NCBI RefSeq assembly: GCF_900101915.1
Contig: NZ_FNAL01000002.1
Location: 1-64,000 of the forward strand
Source of the DNA: Psychrobacter pacificensis
GTDB taxonomy: Bacteria > Pseudomonadota > Gammaproteobacteria > Pseudomonadales > Moraxellaceae
Direction of reading: 5' to 3'
DNA: 64,000 nt
Part shown: piece by piece, positions 7,017-16,574 of the stretch
Layout of the letters: the number at the start of each line of letters is the position of its first letter
How positions within the stretch are numbered: position 1 is the stretch's first letter
Program-made: the position numbers and the translations under genes
The notes under the pieces: model-generated
The model's database searches: none
What the model was told of the DNA's origin: nothing
The model's input: only the letters and a program-made list of their open reading frames with translations

Positions 7017-9030
7017 CGTGAATACCACGCCAGATGCCAATGTTGATAAAGATGCTGATGCAGATGCGATCAACAAAGCAGTACTGGAAAAATATGACCG
7101 AGAGTCAATCACACGTCATATTACGCAAGGGCCAGTAAAGTATTTCATTGCTGGTATTTGTATACTCTATTCACTTTTTCATCTTTATATTACCTTTAAC
7201 CCGATGCCTGCATTGCTACAGCGCTCTGTACACGTCGGTGTTGGTTTTGCCTTAATTTTCTTGATTTTTCCCGCCAGTAAAAATAGCAGTCGCAGTCGAG
7301 TCGCTTGGTATGACTGGATTTGGTTTTTATTGTCTTTATCTGGTATGAGCTATTTGATCTACGAATATCAAGACATTGTGACCTCACGTGGTGGCATGGC
7401 CAATCCGCTTGACGTGATATTTTCGCTGATCACGGTGGTCTGTGTGCTAGAAGGCAGTCGCCGTATCACCGGTTGGATTTTGCCAATATTGGCAGGGATA
7501 TTTTTGGCCTATCCGTTTGTCAGTCACATGGATTTCATGCCTGATAGATTGCTGACTCGTCCTTATGACATGGGCGATATTTTTGGTCAATTATTCCTAA
7601 AAACCGAAGGTCTTTATTCTGTTGCGATTGGCGCGTCAGTGACCTTTATCTTTTTGTTCATTCTCTTTGGTGCATTCTTGGCACGCTCAGGAATGGGACA
7701 GCTGTTTAATGATTTGGCATTAGCCATCGCAGGTCACAAAAAAGGAGGACCTGCAAAAGTCGCGGTGATTTCTAGTGGCTTTATGGGCAGTATTAATGGT
7801 TCTGCATTATCAAACGTGGTAAGTACGGGTGCCTTTACCATTCCATTGATGAAAAAGGTTGGTTATCATAAAGATTTTGCAGGCGCGGTTGAGGCCAGTG
7901 CCTCGGTTGGCGGACAGATTTTGCCACCGATTATGGGAGCCAGTGCGTTCATTATGGCGGAGACCACTGGTCTGCCGTATAGTACGATTGCGCTTGCCGC
8001 TTTATTGCCTGCGATATTGTACTACTTAGGGGTCATTGCACAAGTGCACTTTCGCGCTGGACGTCGTGACCTAAAAGGTATCGCCAAAGAGAGCTTACCC
8101 GCGGTAAAAGAAGTGTTAAAAGCTCGCGGTCACATGCTATTACCGATTGTCTTTTTGATTTTCTTATTAATCAGAAATGTACCTGTGGGATATGCAGCTG
8201 CTTATACGATTGGTTTTACCGTGGTAATCAGTATGCTACGTGCTGAAACACGTATGAGCTTCTCTGATATTTTGGGTGCATTAGAAGACGGTGCGCGCCA
8301 GTCGCTCGCGGTTATGGCGGCTTGTGCAGTCGTCGGTATTATCATTGGTGTGGTCAGTCTGACCAGCTTTGGTACGGTAATGACATCTTCTATCGTGACC
8401 TTAGGCGCAGGGTCATTGTTCTTTACGCTTATTTTGACGATGTTAGCTTCAATGGTCTTGGGTATGGGGCTACCTTCTATTCCTGCCTATATCATTACCG
8501 CGACCATGGCAGCCCCGGCATTGGCAGGGTTTGATATTCCAATCTTGTCAGCGCATATGTTTGTCTTCTACTTTGGTATCTTTGCCAATATTACTCCGCC
8601 TGTGTGTCTGGCTGCTTTTGCTGGTGCGGGTATATCCGGTGGCGACCCGATGAAAACAGGGTTCTTGTCGCTCAAACTGGCACTTGCCGGATTTATCGTA
8701 CCATTTATGTTTATTTATAGTCCGACGATGCTCATGATAGATCCGACGGGGCTGGCTGTCACGGCAAAAGATTTCCCGCTACCGCCTATTTTGGATATTA
8801 TCACAGTCGTTGTGACCTCAGTGACAGGTGTGATTGCATTAAGCTCAGCGCTTGAGGGGTACTTCAGAGGTGAGATGAATACCATAACCCGTATCATCTT
8901 AGCGATTGGTGCCTTGTTATTGATTTATCCTGAGTTGATGACAGGTATCGTAGGCGGTGTGATTGTACTTAGCATTGCGGTATTCAATATAAAGACAAGT
9001 GCGGCACCAACGCCGACAGTGAGTGTTTAG
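6988..9030 (+). CDS. TRAP transporter permease, fused 4TM/12TM (DctQM-like)
   Basis: This 680-residue integral inner-membrane protein fuses the small (DctQ-like) and large (DctM-like) TRAP permease units, the usual form in TAXI systems. Many hydrophobic segments alternate with the conserved DctM signatures GSINGSALSNVVSTGAFTIP, SASVGGQILPPIMGASAFIM and GLPSIPAYII. It drives sodium- or proton-coupled uptake of the ligand delivered by the binding lipoprotein. The ATG with AAAAAGGA upstream was chosen over an earlier TTG. A strong hairpin follows the gene. Confidence 0.93.
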   Translation: MNSQVTDHGSVNTTPDANVDKDADADAINKAVLEKYDRESITRHITQGPVKYFIAGICILYSLFHLYITFNPMPALLQRSVHVGVGFALIFLIFPASKNSSRSRVAWYDWIWFLLSLSGMSYLIYEYQDIVTSRGGMANPLDVIFSLITVVCVLEGSRRITGWILPILAGIFLAYPFVSHMDFMPDRLLTRPYDMGDIFGQLFLKTEGLYSVAIGASVTFIFLFILFGAFLARSGMGQLFNDLALAIAGHKKGGPAKVAVISSGFMGSINGSALSNVVSTGAFTIPLMKKVGYHKDFAGAVEASASVGGQILPPIMGASAFIMAETTGLPYSTIALAALLPAILYYLGVIAQVHFRAGRRDLKGIAKESLPAVKEVLKARGHMLLPIVFLIFLLIRNVPVGYAAAYTIGFTVVISMLRAETRMSFSDILGALEDGARQSLAVMAACAVVGIIIGVVSLTSFGTVMTSSIVTLGAGSLFFTLILTMLASMVLGMGLPSIPAYIITATMAAPALAGFDIPILSAHMFVFYFGIFANITPPVCLAAFAGAGISGGDPMKTGFLSLKLALAGFIVPFMFIYSPTMLMIDPTGLAVTAKDFPLPPILDIITVVVTSVTGVIALSSALEGYFRGEMNTITRIILAIGALLLIYPELMTGIVGGVIVLSIAVFNIKTSAAPTPTVSV

Positions 9031-9061
9031 TTTTAGCCACTGATATTAGAGTAAGTCATAA

Positions 9062-9098
9062 AAAAGGGTGAATAACAAAATATGTTATTCACCCTTTT
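9062..9098. terminator. Bidirectional terminator between the TRAP operon and lipA
   Basis: A 15-bp perfect stem AAAAGGGTGAATAAC / GTTATTCACCCTTTT with a 7-base loop lies between convergent genes, with A- and T-rich flanks on both strands. Confidence 0.85.
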
Positions 9099-9158
9099 AT
9101 ATTTTTAGCTATTATCTTTAGTACTTTGATATTGGTTTAACAACAATCAAATCAGCAA

Positions 9159-10202
9159 TTAGCAGCCAAGTTTGCCTTCCGCTTCTAATGCTTTTTTGCT
9201 GCGGATAGGTGCTGGGCAATCTTCGCCATAGTACTGACGATCAGCAAAGTAGCTTGAGCGTACCATTGGGCCTGCCCAAATGTTAAAGAAGCCAATCTTT
9301 TTGCCGTAGTCCATATAGCGTTGGAACTCGTCTGGATGGACATAACGGTCAACAGGGGCATGGTTCTTACTAGGCTGTAGATACTGACCAATCGTGATCA
9401 TATCGACGTCATGCGCTTTTAGATCATCAAGTAGCGCATAGACCTCTTCTTCGGTCTCGCCGAGGCCAACCATAAAGCCGCATTTGGTCGCGATATCAGG
9501 GCGACGTTCTTTATAAATCTTAAGCAAGTCGAGTGAATGCTGATAATCAGAACCTGGACGGAAGGCTTTGTATAGACGTGGCACGGTTTCAATATTGTGG
9601 TTAAACACATCTGGCGCAGTCTCTGTCAGTAAGTCCAATGCAATATCCATACGACCACGGAAATCGGGTACAAGGATCTCGATCAAACAATTTGGGCTAA
9701 GCGCTCTTGACTCGTTTAGCACTTCTACAAAATGTCCAGCACCGCCATCTTTTAGATCATCACGATCGACAGACGTAATCACGGCGTATTTAAGACCCAA
9801 GCCTTGAATGGTTTCAGCAGTGTGGCGCGGCTCATCTTTATCAAGCTCGTTCGGGCGACCATGACCGACATCACAGAACGGACAGCGGCGAGTACAGATA
9901 TCACCCATAATCATAAAGGTGGCGGTGCCGTCACCAAAGCACTGCGCAAGATTCGGGCAAGCGGCTTCTTCACAAACAGTATAGAGCTTTTGTTCGCGTA
10001 GTTTGGCTTTGATACGCGCCACCTCGGCAGGTGAGGACATTTTTACTCGAATCCAATCCGGCTTTTTCTTCGCTTCGACTGTCGGGATTACTTTAATTGG
10101 GATGCGCGCGACTTTATCGTAGCCACGTAGTTTTTCGCCTTGAATGGCTTTTTTTGGTTTTACTCTTGGCGCAGGAATATGGGTTTGTACGGCAGTAGTC
10201 AT
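9159..10202 (-). CDS. lipA: Lipoyl synthase
   Basis: LipA is a radical-SAM enzyme that inserts two sulfurs into protein-bound octanoyl groups to make lipoate for the 2-oxoacid dehydrogenases. The 347-residue protein carries the auxiliary-cluster motif [12 protein letters not shown] (Cys77, 82, 88) and the radical-SAM motif CTRRCPFC (Cys103, 107, 110), and ends with the family's [10 protein letters not shown] region. The first ATG was chosen; a TTG two codons earlier is in frame but lacks support. No lipB lies next to it in this window. A dihydrolipoyl dehydrogenase-like gene lies further on at 36545-38035. Confidence 0.95.
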   Translation of the reverse strand: MTTAVQTHIPAPRVKPKKAIQGEKLRGYDKVARIPIKVIPTVEAKKKPDWIRVKMSSPAEVARIKAKLREQKLYTVCEEAACPNLAQCFGDGTATFMIMGDICTRRCPFCDVGHGRPNELDKDEPRHTAETIQGLGLKYAVITSVDRDDLKDGGAGHFVEVLNESRALSPNCLIEILVPDFRGRMDIALDLLTETAPDVFNHNIETVPRLYKAFRPGSDYQHSLDLLKIYKERRPDIATKCGFMVGLGETEEEVYALLDDLKAHDVDMITIGQYLQPSKNHAPVDRYVHPDEFQRYMDYGKKIGFFNIWAGPMVRSSYFADRQYYGEDCPAPIRSKKALEAEGKLGC

Positions 10203-10319
10203 AATCAATGATCTCTTAACCCTTTATAGTATAAGGGTTTATGGAATTATCAGCATGCTTTATAGGTGTCTTTATTATAACAGATATTGCGCTCAGGGTT
10301 TATTATTCAACCTTTTGTG

Positions 10320-10730
10320 CTATGGCTTTTTGTTTAAGTTGTCAATATCTATACCCATCTCATTAAACACTTTGATAGCCGCGCGAAACGCTTCTTGCGT
10401 GGCAGGTGCGCCGCAGTATGGGAGGCTATGCATCAGCACTTCGCGAATCTCAGCGACGCTAGCGCCATTATTAATAGCGCCTCTGATATGTCCTTTTAAC
10501 TCATTTGGGCTTTTTTGCGCAATTAAAAAAGCAATGGTAATCAGTGAGCGATATTTGCGTGGTAGTACTGACTCATCTTGCCATGTGCTGCCCCACGCGT
10601 GCTCTATAATCCAGTCTTGCAGCGGCTGAGTAAATCCAGTCGCCGTATCAAGCGAGCGTTTGACATGTGCTTCACCCATCACTTCTGTGCGTACCTTGAG
10701 GCCATTATCATAGTTGGTGTTGCTATCCAT
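10320..10730 (-). CDS. Carboxymuconolactone decarboxylase family protein
   Basis: This 136-residue CMD/AhpD-fold protein resembles PcaC. It includes LPRKYRSLITIAFLIAQ, HIRGAINNGASVAEIREVL and SLPYCGAPATQEAF. Members either decarboxylate gamma-carboxymuconolactone or have peroxidase or unknown roles; the protein lacks the CxxC of AhpD, which favours the PcaC side. AAGGACA precedes the chosen ATG; the longer frame upstream is not conserved. No other protocatechuate-pathway gene is adjacent, so its pathway remains open. It is divergent from acnB. Confidence 0.8.
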   Translation of the reverse strand: MDSNTNYDNGLKVRTEVMGEAHVKRSLDTATGFTQPLQDWIIEHAWGSTWQDESVLPRKYRSLITIAFLIAQKSPNELKGHIRGAINNGASVAEIREVLMHSLPYCGAPATQEAFRAAIKVFNEMGIDIDNLNKKP

Positions 10731-11065
10731 ATTGGCTGTCCTTTGATGTCTTATAGAAATTTCTGATAAAAGCGTATAACAGTCATATGGTGTCTGCGCA
10801 CTCATAAAGCAAGTTTTTATCAATCAGTGCAGGTACGTAAATACGAGCGATCATAAGGTGTGCAATCATATTATTGATGGGACTATTTTTATAATAAATG
10901 TTGGATATGGCCTTACTATGAGCCTTTTGAAGGCTCAGCCATTAACATTTAGAGCGTTTTAAGCTATGATTGCACGGATAATTATTTTCTATAGTATATA
11001 GACGCAGGCGGTCATGCTGACTACCCACGTAATGTGCTAAATCCCAACTGACGAGGACGACTATT
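10731..11065. promoter_or_regulatory. Divergent promoter region between the CMD gene and acnB
   Basis: The 335 bp hold the promoters of both flanking genes. Two inverted 11-mers, GTGCAATCATA at 10860-10870 and TATGATTGCAC at 10965-10975, are separated by 94 bp, and a small hairpin GAGCCTTTTGAAGGCTC lies between them near 10919-10935. No coding frame is apparent. Confidence 0.45.
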
Positions 11066-13669
11066 GTGTTAGAAGCTTATCGTAAACATGTCGAAGAACG
11101 TGCTGAGCTAGGAACGGTTCCGCTACCATTGAACGAAAAACAAGTAGCAGAGTTGGTTGAATTACTAAAGAACCCGCCAGCGGGCGAAGATGCATTTTTG
11201 ATGAACTTGCTAGAAAACCGTATCCCTGCTGGTGTAGACCAAGCAGCCTACGTCAAAGCGGCATTTTTGGCAGCTATCTTAAAAGGTGAGACGTCATCAC
11301 CATTGATCAGCAAGCAAAAAGCGGTTCAAATTTTAGGTACGATGCAAGGTGGTTACAACGTTCAGCCATTGGTTGCAGCGCTAGATGACAGCGAAGTGGC
11401 TCAAGATGCTGCTGAAGCATTAAAGAAAACTTTGCTCGTATTTGACGCGTTCAATGACGTGACTGAAAAAGCCGAAGCGGGCAACACCATTGCTAAAGAA
11501 GTCGTTCAATCTTGGGCTGACGCAGAATGGTTCTTGAATCGCCCTGAAGTACCAAAGAAAACCACTTACACGACGTTCAAAGTCACTGGCGAGACCAACA
11601 CGGATGACTTGTCGCCAGCGCAAGACGCATGGAGCCGTCCTGATATCCCACTGCATTCATTAGCCATGCACAAAAACTCTCGTGACGGCATTACTGCTGA
11701 CGAAGAGGGAGTGCGTGGTCCAATGAAACTTATTGATGAGCTAAAAGAAAAAGGCCACCCACTTGCGTACGTTGGTGACGTTGTCGGTACCGGCTCTAGC
11801 CGTAAGTCTGCGACCAACTCAGTGCTATGGCTGATGGGTGAAGACATTCCTAACGTGCCAAACAAACGTGGTGGCGGTCTAGTACTGGGTAACAACATCG
11901 CTCCGATTTTCTTCAATACGATGGAAGATTCTGGCGCATTGCCAATCGAAAAAGTAGCTGTCGATAAGCTAAACATGGGCGATGTGTTTGACATCTATCC
12001 ACATGACGGCAAAATCACCAAGCATGACTCAGACGAGATCATCTCAGAGTTCAAACTAAACTCGCCAACGCTACTTGATGAAGTGCGTGCTGGTGGCCGT
12101 ATTCCATTGATCGTTGGTCGTGGCCTCACCAACCGTGCGCGTGAATACATGGGTCTTGGTCACTCAGACGTGTTTGCTAAGCCAGAAGAGCCAGCCGATA
12201 CGGGTAAAGGCTTTACGCTAGCGCAGAAAATGGTTGGTAAAGCGTGTGGCCTAGAAGGCGTACGTCCAGGTATGTACTGTGAGCCTAAGATGACTACGGT
12301 CGGCTCTCAGGATACGACTGGCCCAATGACACGTGACGAGCTAAAAGACTTGGCATGTTTGGGTTTCCAAGCGGATCTCGTGATGCAGTCATTCTGTCAT
12401 ACTGCGGCTTATCCAAAACCAGTTGACGTTGAGACTCAGCACACATTACCTGACTTTATCATGAACCGTGGTGGCGTCAGCTTACGTCCAGGTGATGGTA
12501 TCATTCACTCATGGTTGAACCGTATGCTACTGCCAGATACCGTTGGTACTGGTGGTGACTCACATACTCGTTTCCCAATGGGCATCTCGTTCCCAGCAGG
12601 TTCTGGTCTGGTTGCTTTCGCAGCGGCAACTGGTGTGATGCCACTTGATATGCCTGAATCTGTCCGTGTTCGTTTCGTTGGTGAGCGTCAGCCTGGTATC
12701 ACCTTGCGTGACCTCGTACATGCGATTCCTTATCAAGCGATCAAAGAAGGCTACTTGACGGTTGATAAGAAAGGTAAAATCAACGAGTTCAACGGTCGTA
12801 TCCTTGAGATCGAAGGTCTAGAAGATTTGACCGCTGAGCAAGCGTTCGAGCTGTCTGATGCGTCTGCGGAGCGTAGTGCGGCTGGCTGTACCATTACCTT
12901 GTCTGAAGATTCAGTAACTGAGTACCTAAACTCAAACATCACGCTGCTTAAGTGGATGATTTCAGAAGGCTATGGCGATGCGCGTACCATCAGCCGCCGT
13001 ATCGAAGCCATGCAAGAGTGGCTTGCGAACCCAAGCCTCATGCGTGCGGATGATGATGCTGAATATGCTATCGACATCACTATCGATATGAGCGAGATCA
13101 AAGAGCCTATCCTTTGCTGCCCGAACGATCCAGATGATGCCAAGACCTTGGCAGACGTGGCTGGTGATACCATTGATGAAGTATTCATTGGTTCATGTAT
13201 GACCAACATCGGTCACTTCCGTGCCGCTGGTAAATTGCTACAAGACGTACCAGCAGGTAGCCTCAAGACTCGTCTATGGATTGCACCGCCTACTAAGATG
13301 GATGCACGCCAGTTGATGGAAGAAGGTTATTACAACGTCTACGCACAAGCCGGCGCTCGTACTGAAATGCCAGGTTGTTCACTATGTATGGGTAACCAAG
13401 CACGTATCGCACCGAAATCGACTGCGGTATCAACATCAACGCGTAACTTCCCGAACCGTCTGGGTCAAGGCGCGAACGTATACCTAGCATCTGCAGAGCT
13501 TGCAGCAGTCGCTGCAGTACTCGGTAAACTGCCAACCAATGATGAATATCAGCAGTACGCTGGCATGCTAAACAGCATGGGTGATGAAGTCTATCAATAC
13601 ATGAACTTCGACCGTATGGAAGACTATACGGAAGAAGCAGACAAAATCAACGTTGCTCAGTTGACCTAA
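11066..13669 (+). CDS. acnB: Bifunctional aconitate hydratase 2 / 2-methylisocitrate dehydratase
   Basis: AcnB interconverts citrate and isocitrate in the TCA cycle and usually also acts on 2-methylisocitrate. At 867 residues it matches E. coli AcnB (865). Domain order is typical of the B type: N-terminal HEAT-like domain (about 1-160), swivel domain with [19 protein letters not shown] and [13 protein letters not shown], then the catalytic [4Fe-4S] domains. Iron-sulfur ligands are visible in GSCMTNIG (near residue 711) and [11 protein letters not shown] (near 771 and 774). Translation starts at GTG, with GAGGA eight bases upstream. It has its own terminator. Confidence 0.97.
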   Translation: MLEAYRKHVEERAELGTVPLPLNEKQVAELVELLKNPPAGEDAFLMNLLENRIPAGVDQAAYVKAAFLAAILKGETSSPLISKQKAVQILGTMQGGYNVQPLVAALDDSEVAQDAAEALKKTLLVFDAFNDVTEKAEAGNTIAKEVVQSWADAEWFLNRPEVPKKTTYTTFKVTGETNTDDLSPAQDAWSRPDIPLHSLAMHKNSRDGITADEEGVRGPMKLIDELKEKGHPLAYVGDVVGTGSSRKSATNSVLWLMGEDIPNVPNKRGGGLVLGNNIAPIFFNTMEDSGALPIEKVAVDKLNMGDVFDIYPHDGKITKHDSDEIISEFKLNSPTLLDEVRAGGRIPLIVGRGLTNRAREYMGLGHSDVFAKPEEPADTGKGFTLAQKMVGKACGLEGVRPGMYCEPKMTTVGSQDTTGPMTRDELKDLACLGFQADLVMQSFCHTAAYPKPVDVETQHTLPDFIMNRGGVSLRPGDGIIHSWLNRMLLPDTVGTGGDSHTRFPMGISFPAGSGLVAFAAATGVMPLDMPESVRVRFVGERQPGITLRDLVHAIPYQAIKEGYLTVDKKGKINEFNGRILEIEGLEDLTAEQAFELSDASAERSAAGCTITLSEDSVTEYLNSNITLLKWMISEGYGDARTISRRIEAMQEWLANPSLMRADDDAEYAIDITIDMSEIKEPILCCPNDPDDAKTLADVAGDTIDEVFIGSCMTNIGHFRAAGKLLQDVPAGSLKTRLWIAPPTKMDARQLMEEGYYNVYAQAGARTEMPGCSLCMGNQARIAPKSTAVSTSTRNFPNRLGQGANVYLASAELAAVAAVLGKLPTNDEYQQYAGMLNSMGDEVYQYMNFDRMEDYTEEADKINVAQLT

Positions 13670-13707
13670 TTTTGGTTAAAAATTGAGTTAGCCGTTTTTA
13701 AGTAAAC

Positions 13708-13738
13708 AAAACCCCGTATCGTCATGATGCGGGGTTTT
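13708..13738 (+). terminator. Rho-independent terminator of acnB
   Basis: Stem AAAACCCCG / CGGGGTTTT with an inner ATC/GAT extension, followed by a T-run, lies about 40 bases after the acnB stop. Confidence 0.9.
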
Positions 13739-13755
13739 TGTTATGAAGGCACCAG

Positions 13756-13886
13756 CTGATTTTTTATACTATCTTATGTATAATATAAGTGCAGGCGGAA
13801 ACCGTGGCTCTGCACTCAATTTATCTTTTCTATCTCGGGACGGACCGATACTTTGATACGCACTTCTTTGTTTAAATACAGGTGCT
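13756..13886 (+). promoter_or_regulatory. Promoter and structured leader of the PACE efflux gene
   Basis: A consensus -10 box TATAAT lies at 13779-13784; the -35 region around 13756-13761 (CTGATT) is weak. Transcription would begin a few bases downstream, almost exactly at a hairpin whose arms are AGTGCAG (13788-13794) and CTGCACT (13810-13816), with an inner CGG/CCG helix. A second small CGG/CCG hairpin around GGGACGGACC follows near 13837-13848. The leader is about 100 nt. It does not match a riboswitch class that I can name. Confidence 0.4.
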
Positions 13887-13898
13887 TTGGAGTTTTGG

Positions 13899-14342
13899 TT
13901 GATTACTTTATCCCCACTCAAACGCCGCATTGTCTATGTGGCTGTTTTCGAGATTGTCGCAATCATCTTGTCTACCTTTGTATTAATGAAGCTGAGCAAT
14001 AGCGATGCGTCAGAATCATTGCCCGTTGCGATGATGGTCTCTCTAGCAGCCGTTATTTGGAACTTTCTATATAATACTGCTTTTGAAGCATGGGAGCGTC
14101 GCAGGCATATTGCGTGTCGTACGTTATGGATACGTAGTGCTCATGCGTTTGGTTTTGAAGGTGGGCTGGTGTTGATCTGCTTGCCACTATATATGGTTTG
14201 GTATCACGTTGGCTTGCTCCAAGCGTTTATGATGGAAGCTGCCTTGCTAGTGTTTTTCTTAATTTATAATTTCGTATTCACCTTTATTTTTGACAAGATA
14301 TTTACCTTACCGTATCACTATAAGTCAGTATCTGCTTCTTAA
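13899..14342 (+). CDS. PACE family multidrug efflux transporter (AceI-like)
   Basis: This 147-residue inner-membrane protein has four predicted transmembrane helices arranged as two tandem BTP (bacterial transmembrane pair) repeats: RRIVYVAVFEIVAII, then VSLAAVIWNFLYNTAFEAWE with the hallmark W-N-Y-N-FE pattern, and the second pair after residue 80. The acidic residue in the first helix (VFE) corresponds to the essential Glu of AceI. PACE pumps export chlorhexidine, acriflavine and short diamines using proton motive force. The start is a TTG with GGAG six bases upstream; a TTG at 13887 is an alternative. No ATG is available near the N-terminus. Confidence 0.85.
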   Translation: MITLSPLKRRIVYVAVFEIVAIILSTFVLMKLSNSDASESLPVAMMVSLAAVIWNFLYNTAFEAWERRRHIACRTLWIRSAHAFGFEGGLVLICLPLYMVWYHVGLLQAFMMEAALLVFFLIYNFVFTFIFDKIFTLPYHYKSVSAS

Positions 14343-14362
14343 CCGCAGACATAAACGAAAAG

Positions 14363-14390
14363 AGGGCTACCATATTGGCAGCCCTTTTTT
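14363..14390. terminator. Terminator between the PACE gene and the convergent hydratase gene
   Basis: Hairpin AGGGCT / AGCCCT with an inner CC/GG extension and a following run of eight Ts, located 20 bases after the PACE stop codon. Confidence 0.8.
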
Positions 14391-14462
14391 TTGATACTAT
14401 AAATAGCGAGTTATTTGGTTATGAATAAATTTAGCCGTCAAATCAACCCGCTTACTACTCAA

Positions 14463-15260
14463 TCATTTACCTTGATAAACTGGTTTGCGCTTTTCAATAA
14501 AGGCGCTGACGCCTTCGATAAAGTCATCGGTTTTTGCCATCATGGTCTGCTGCTCCACTTCCATATCTAATGCCTCGTTCAAACCCATAAACGCGTGCAC
14601 ATTGAACATATGTTTCATAGAGGCTAGGGCTTTACCTGGCAGCTGGCTCAATCTTAGAGCCAATGCTTGAACGGTGGCGTCTAGCTCTTCTGCACTAACC
14701 ACTTGATTGACGAGATTTAAGCGTGCCATATCTTCTGCTTTTAGCTTATCACCCAGCATCACAAGCTCAGTGGCTTTTGCTGTACCAACCAATTGATTCA
14801 ATAAATAAATACCGCCTGCATCTGGCACTAAACCAATATTGACAAAGGCTTGGACAAACTTTGCATTATCCGCTGCGATACGAAAATCACAGGTAAGCGC
14901 TAAGTTCATGCCAGCCCCTGCTACGGCACCTTCTAATTTGGCAATGATGGGTTTATGGACATTACGTAGCTTTAAGCTGACTTCGCCTGCGCCTTCTACC
15001 ATGCCCTTTAGTTTGTTTGAAATAATGTCCTTGTCCAATCCTTCAGATAACATCTCTTTGATATCGCCGCCACTTGAAAAATTACCACCAGCGCCTTGCA
15101 AGATAATGACTCGTACTTGATCATCAGCCGCTGCTTTATCTAGCGCTATTAACACGTTGTTTTTTAGTGGCGTGCCAAACGCATTTAAGCTTTTTGGATC
15201 GTTAAACGTAATGGTGGCAATGTGATTATTCACTTGATAATCAACGATAGACTGTGACAT
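14463..15260 (-). CDS. Enoyl-CoA hydratase/isomerase family protein
   Basis: This 265-residue crotonase-fold protein hydrates or isomerises enoyl-CoA thioesters in fatty-acid or aromatic degradation. The oxyanion-hole motifs are clear: GGNFSSGGDIKEML (about 60-73) and GAVAGAGMNLAL (about 110-121), and the substrate-binding region ending GLVPDAGGIYLL. The exact substrate is not predictable. AAGGAAA precedes the chosen ATG; the longer open frame upstream is non-conserved. It stands alone between a convergent efflux gene and a divergent hydrolase. Confidence 0.87.
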   Translation of the reverse strand: MSQSIVDYQVNNHIATITFNDPKSLNAFGTPLKNNVLIALDKAAADDQVRVIILQGAGGNFSSGGDIKEMLSEGLDKDIISNKLKGMVEGAGEVSLKLRNVHKPIIAKLEGAVAGAGMNLALTCDFRIAADNAKFVQAFVNIGLVPDAGGIYLLNQLVGTAKATELVMLGDKLKAEDMARLNLVNQVVSAEELDATVQALALRLSQLPGKALASMKHMFNVHAFMGLNEALDMEVEQQTMMAKTDDFIEGVSAFIEKRKPVYQGK

Positions 15261-15632
15261 TTGAGATTTCCTTATTTTCAATGACTGTGTTAAGCAGCGA
15301 TTTTTGGTACCCGTATAAAAGACAGCGGGACAAATTGATGGTAATAAATAACGCAATGCTGATTACTATAGCAGCTTGCGCGCATTATAAAAGCAGGTTT
15401 TGTGGGCGCTTAGGACACATCTACATGGCGGTTAGCTCTTTGAGTTGCTCGTATAAACTGCCGCGCCTGTATGAACAAAAAGAGTGTATGAATAAGATAC
15501 AGATAATACGCATGGTTCATAAAAAGGTGAGTTCCTGACTTATTAATAGATTATGCTACTATGCAGGTAGCGCGCTAGGTCATGCGCAGCCCAACTGATT
15601 AATCAAAGTTTTCACCAAACAAGGAAGTGATT
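15261..15632. other. Intergenic region between divergent hydratase and hydrolase genes
   Basis: These 372 bp have no convincing coding frame. A possible promoter for the rightward hydrolase is CTGACT (15535-15540), a 16-bp spacer and TACTAT (15557-15562). Nothing else is recognised. Confidence 0.35.
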
Positions 15633-16445
15633 ATGCCAACAATAAAAGTCAACGATGTCGATATCTATTATGAAGACAGCGCGCCCAATGATACGCAAAA
15701 ACCCGTTATCGTGTTTGCCCATGGTCTGCTGTGGAGCTCGCAGATGTATGACAAGCAAGTGGCGTATTTTCAAACGGACTATCGCTGCATTGCGTTTGAT
15801 TTTCGAGGGCAGGGTCAGTCACAGATTACCAAATCTGGCTATGATATGGAGACATTGACCGAAGATACGCTAGGGTTACTTGACGCACTCGCTATTGCTA
15901 AATGTCATTTTGTTGGGTTATCCATGGGCGGGTTTGTCGCTCAACGTATTGCGCTTAAGCGACCGGAGTTGCTGTTATCATTAACGCTACTTGAGACGTC
16001 AGCCGACCCTGAAGATCCAAAAAATGTCCCGCAGTATCGTAAGTTAGTCAAAGCCATTCGCTGGCTTGGTATGAAGCGCGTGAGCAATAAAGTCATGCCC
16101 ATTATGTTTGGCAGTACCTTTTTGGCCGATAAGCTGCGCAAATCTGATCGCAAACAGTGGCTCACGATGCTGCAAAGCAATCGTAAGGGTGGTGTCGTCA
16201 AGGCGATAATGGGGGTCATCGATCGCACTGGCACTTATGAGCAACTGGGTGATATCACGACACCGACATTGATTGTAGTCGGTGATGAGGATGCAGCGAC
16301 GCCTTATGAAAAGTCTGAGCGTATGCATTTTGCTATTGCCGGGTCAAAGCTTGCCATTATTAAAGGCGCAGGTCATACCTCAACAGTGGAGGAGCCTGAT
16401 CAAGTGAACCGAGTGCTCAGTCAGTTTTTGACAAGCTGTGCGTAA
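15633..16445 (+). CDS. Alpha/beta hydrolase
   Basis: A 270-residue hydrolase resembling 3-oxoadipate enol-lactonases and related esterases. It shows the oxyanion motif FAHGLLWSSQMYD (28-40), DFRGQGQS (56-63), the nucleophile elbow GLSMGG with Ser97, a catalytic acid in VVGDEDAATP and the catalytic His in GAGHTS. AAGGAAG lies at the right distance from the ATG used; a GTG two codons earlier overlaps it. The substrate is not predictable. It is monocistronic, with a terminator shared with the convergent Ter-cluster operon. Confidence 0.85.
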   Translation: MPTIKVNDVDIYYEDSAPNDTQKPVIVFAHGLLWSSQMYDKQVAYFQTDYRCIAFDFRGQGQSQITKSGYDMETLTEDTLGLLDALAIAKCHFVGLSMGGFVAQRIALKRPELLLSLTLLETSADPEDPKNVPQYRKLVKAIRWLGMKRVSNKVMPIMFGSTFLADKLRKSDRKQWLTMLQSNRKGGVVKAIMGVIDRTGTYEQLGDITTPTLIVVGDEDAATPYEKSERMHFAIAGSKLAIIKGAGHTSTVEEPDQVNRVLSQFLTSCA

Positions 16446-16513
16446 TGCTAAGCTGCTGAGGCAAATTCGCATAAAGTCAGACTGTTTTGGCAGTAGGTTA
16501 TAACAATTCATAG

Positions 16514-16549
16514 AAAAGCCGCTACCAGTCATTGATAGCGGCTTTTTTT
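16514..16549. terminator. Bidirectional terminator ending the hydrolase gene and the Ter biosynthetic operon
   Basis: Stem AAAAGCCGCTA / TAGCGGCTTTT with an 11-base loop and a T-run lies between the convergent genes. Confidence 0.88.
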
Positions 16550-16574
16550 ATCCTATTATGCTCAATACTGACGA

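Noticed and set aside
13788-13850. Guanidine-II (mini-ykkC) riboswitch before the PACE gene
   Set aside because: Only the second hairpin has an ACGG-like loop; the first has a different loop, so the required pair of ACGR loops is missing.
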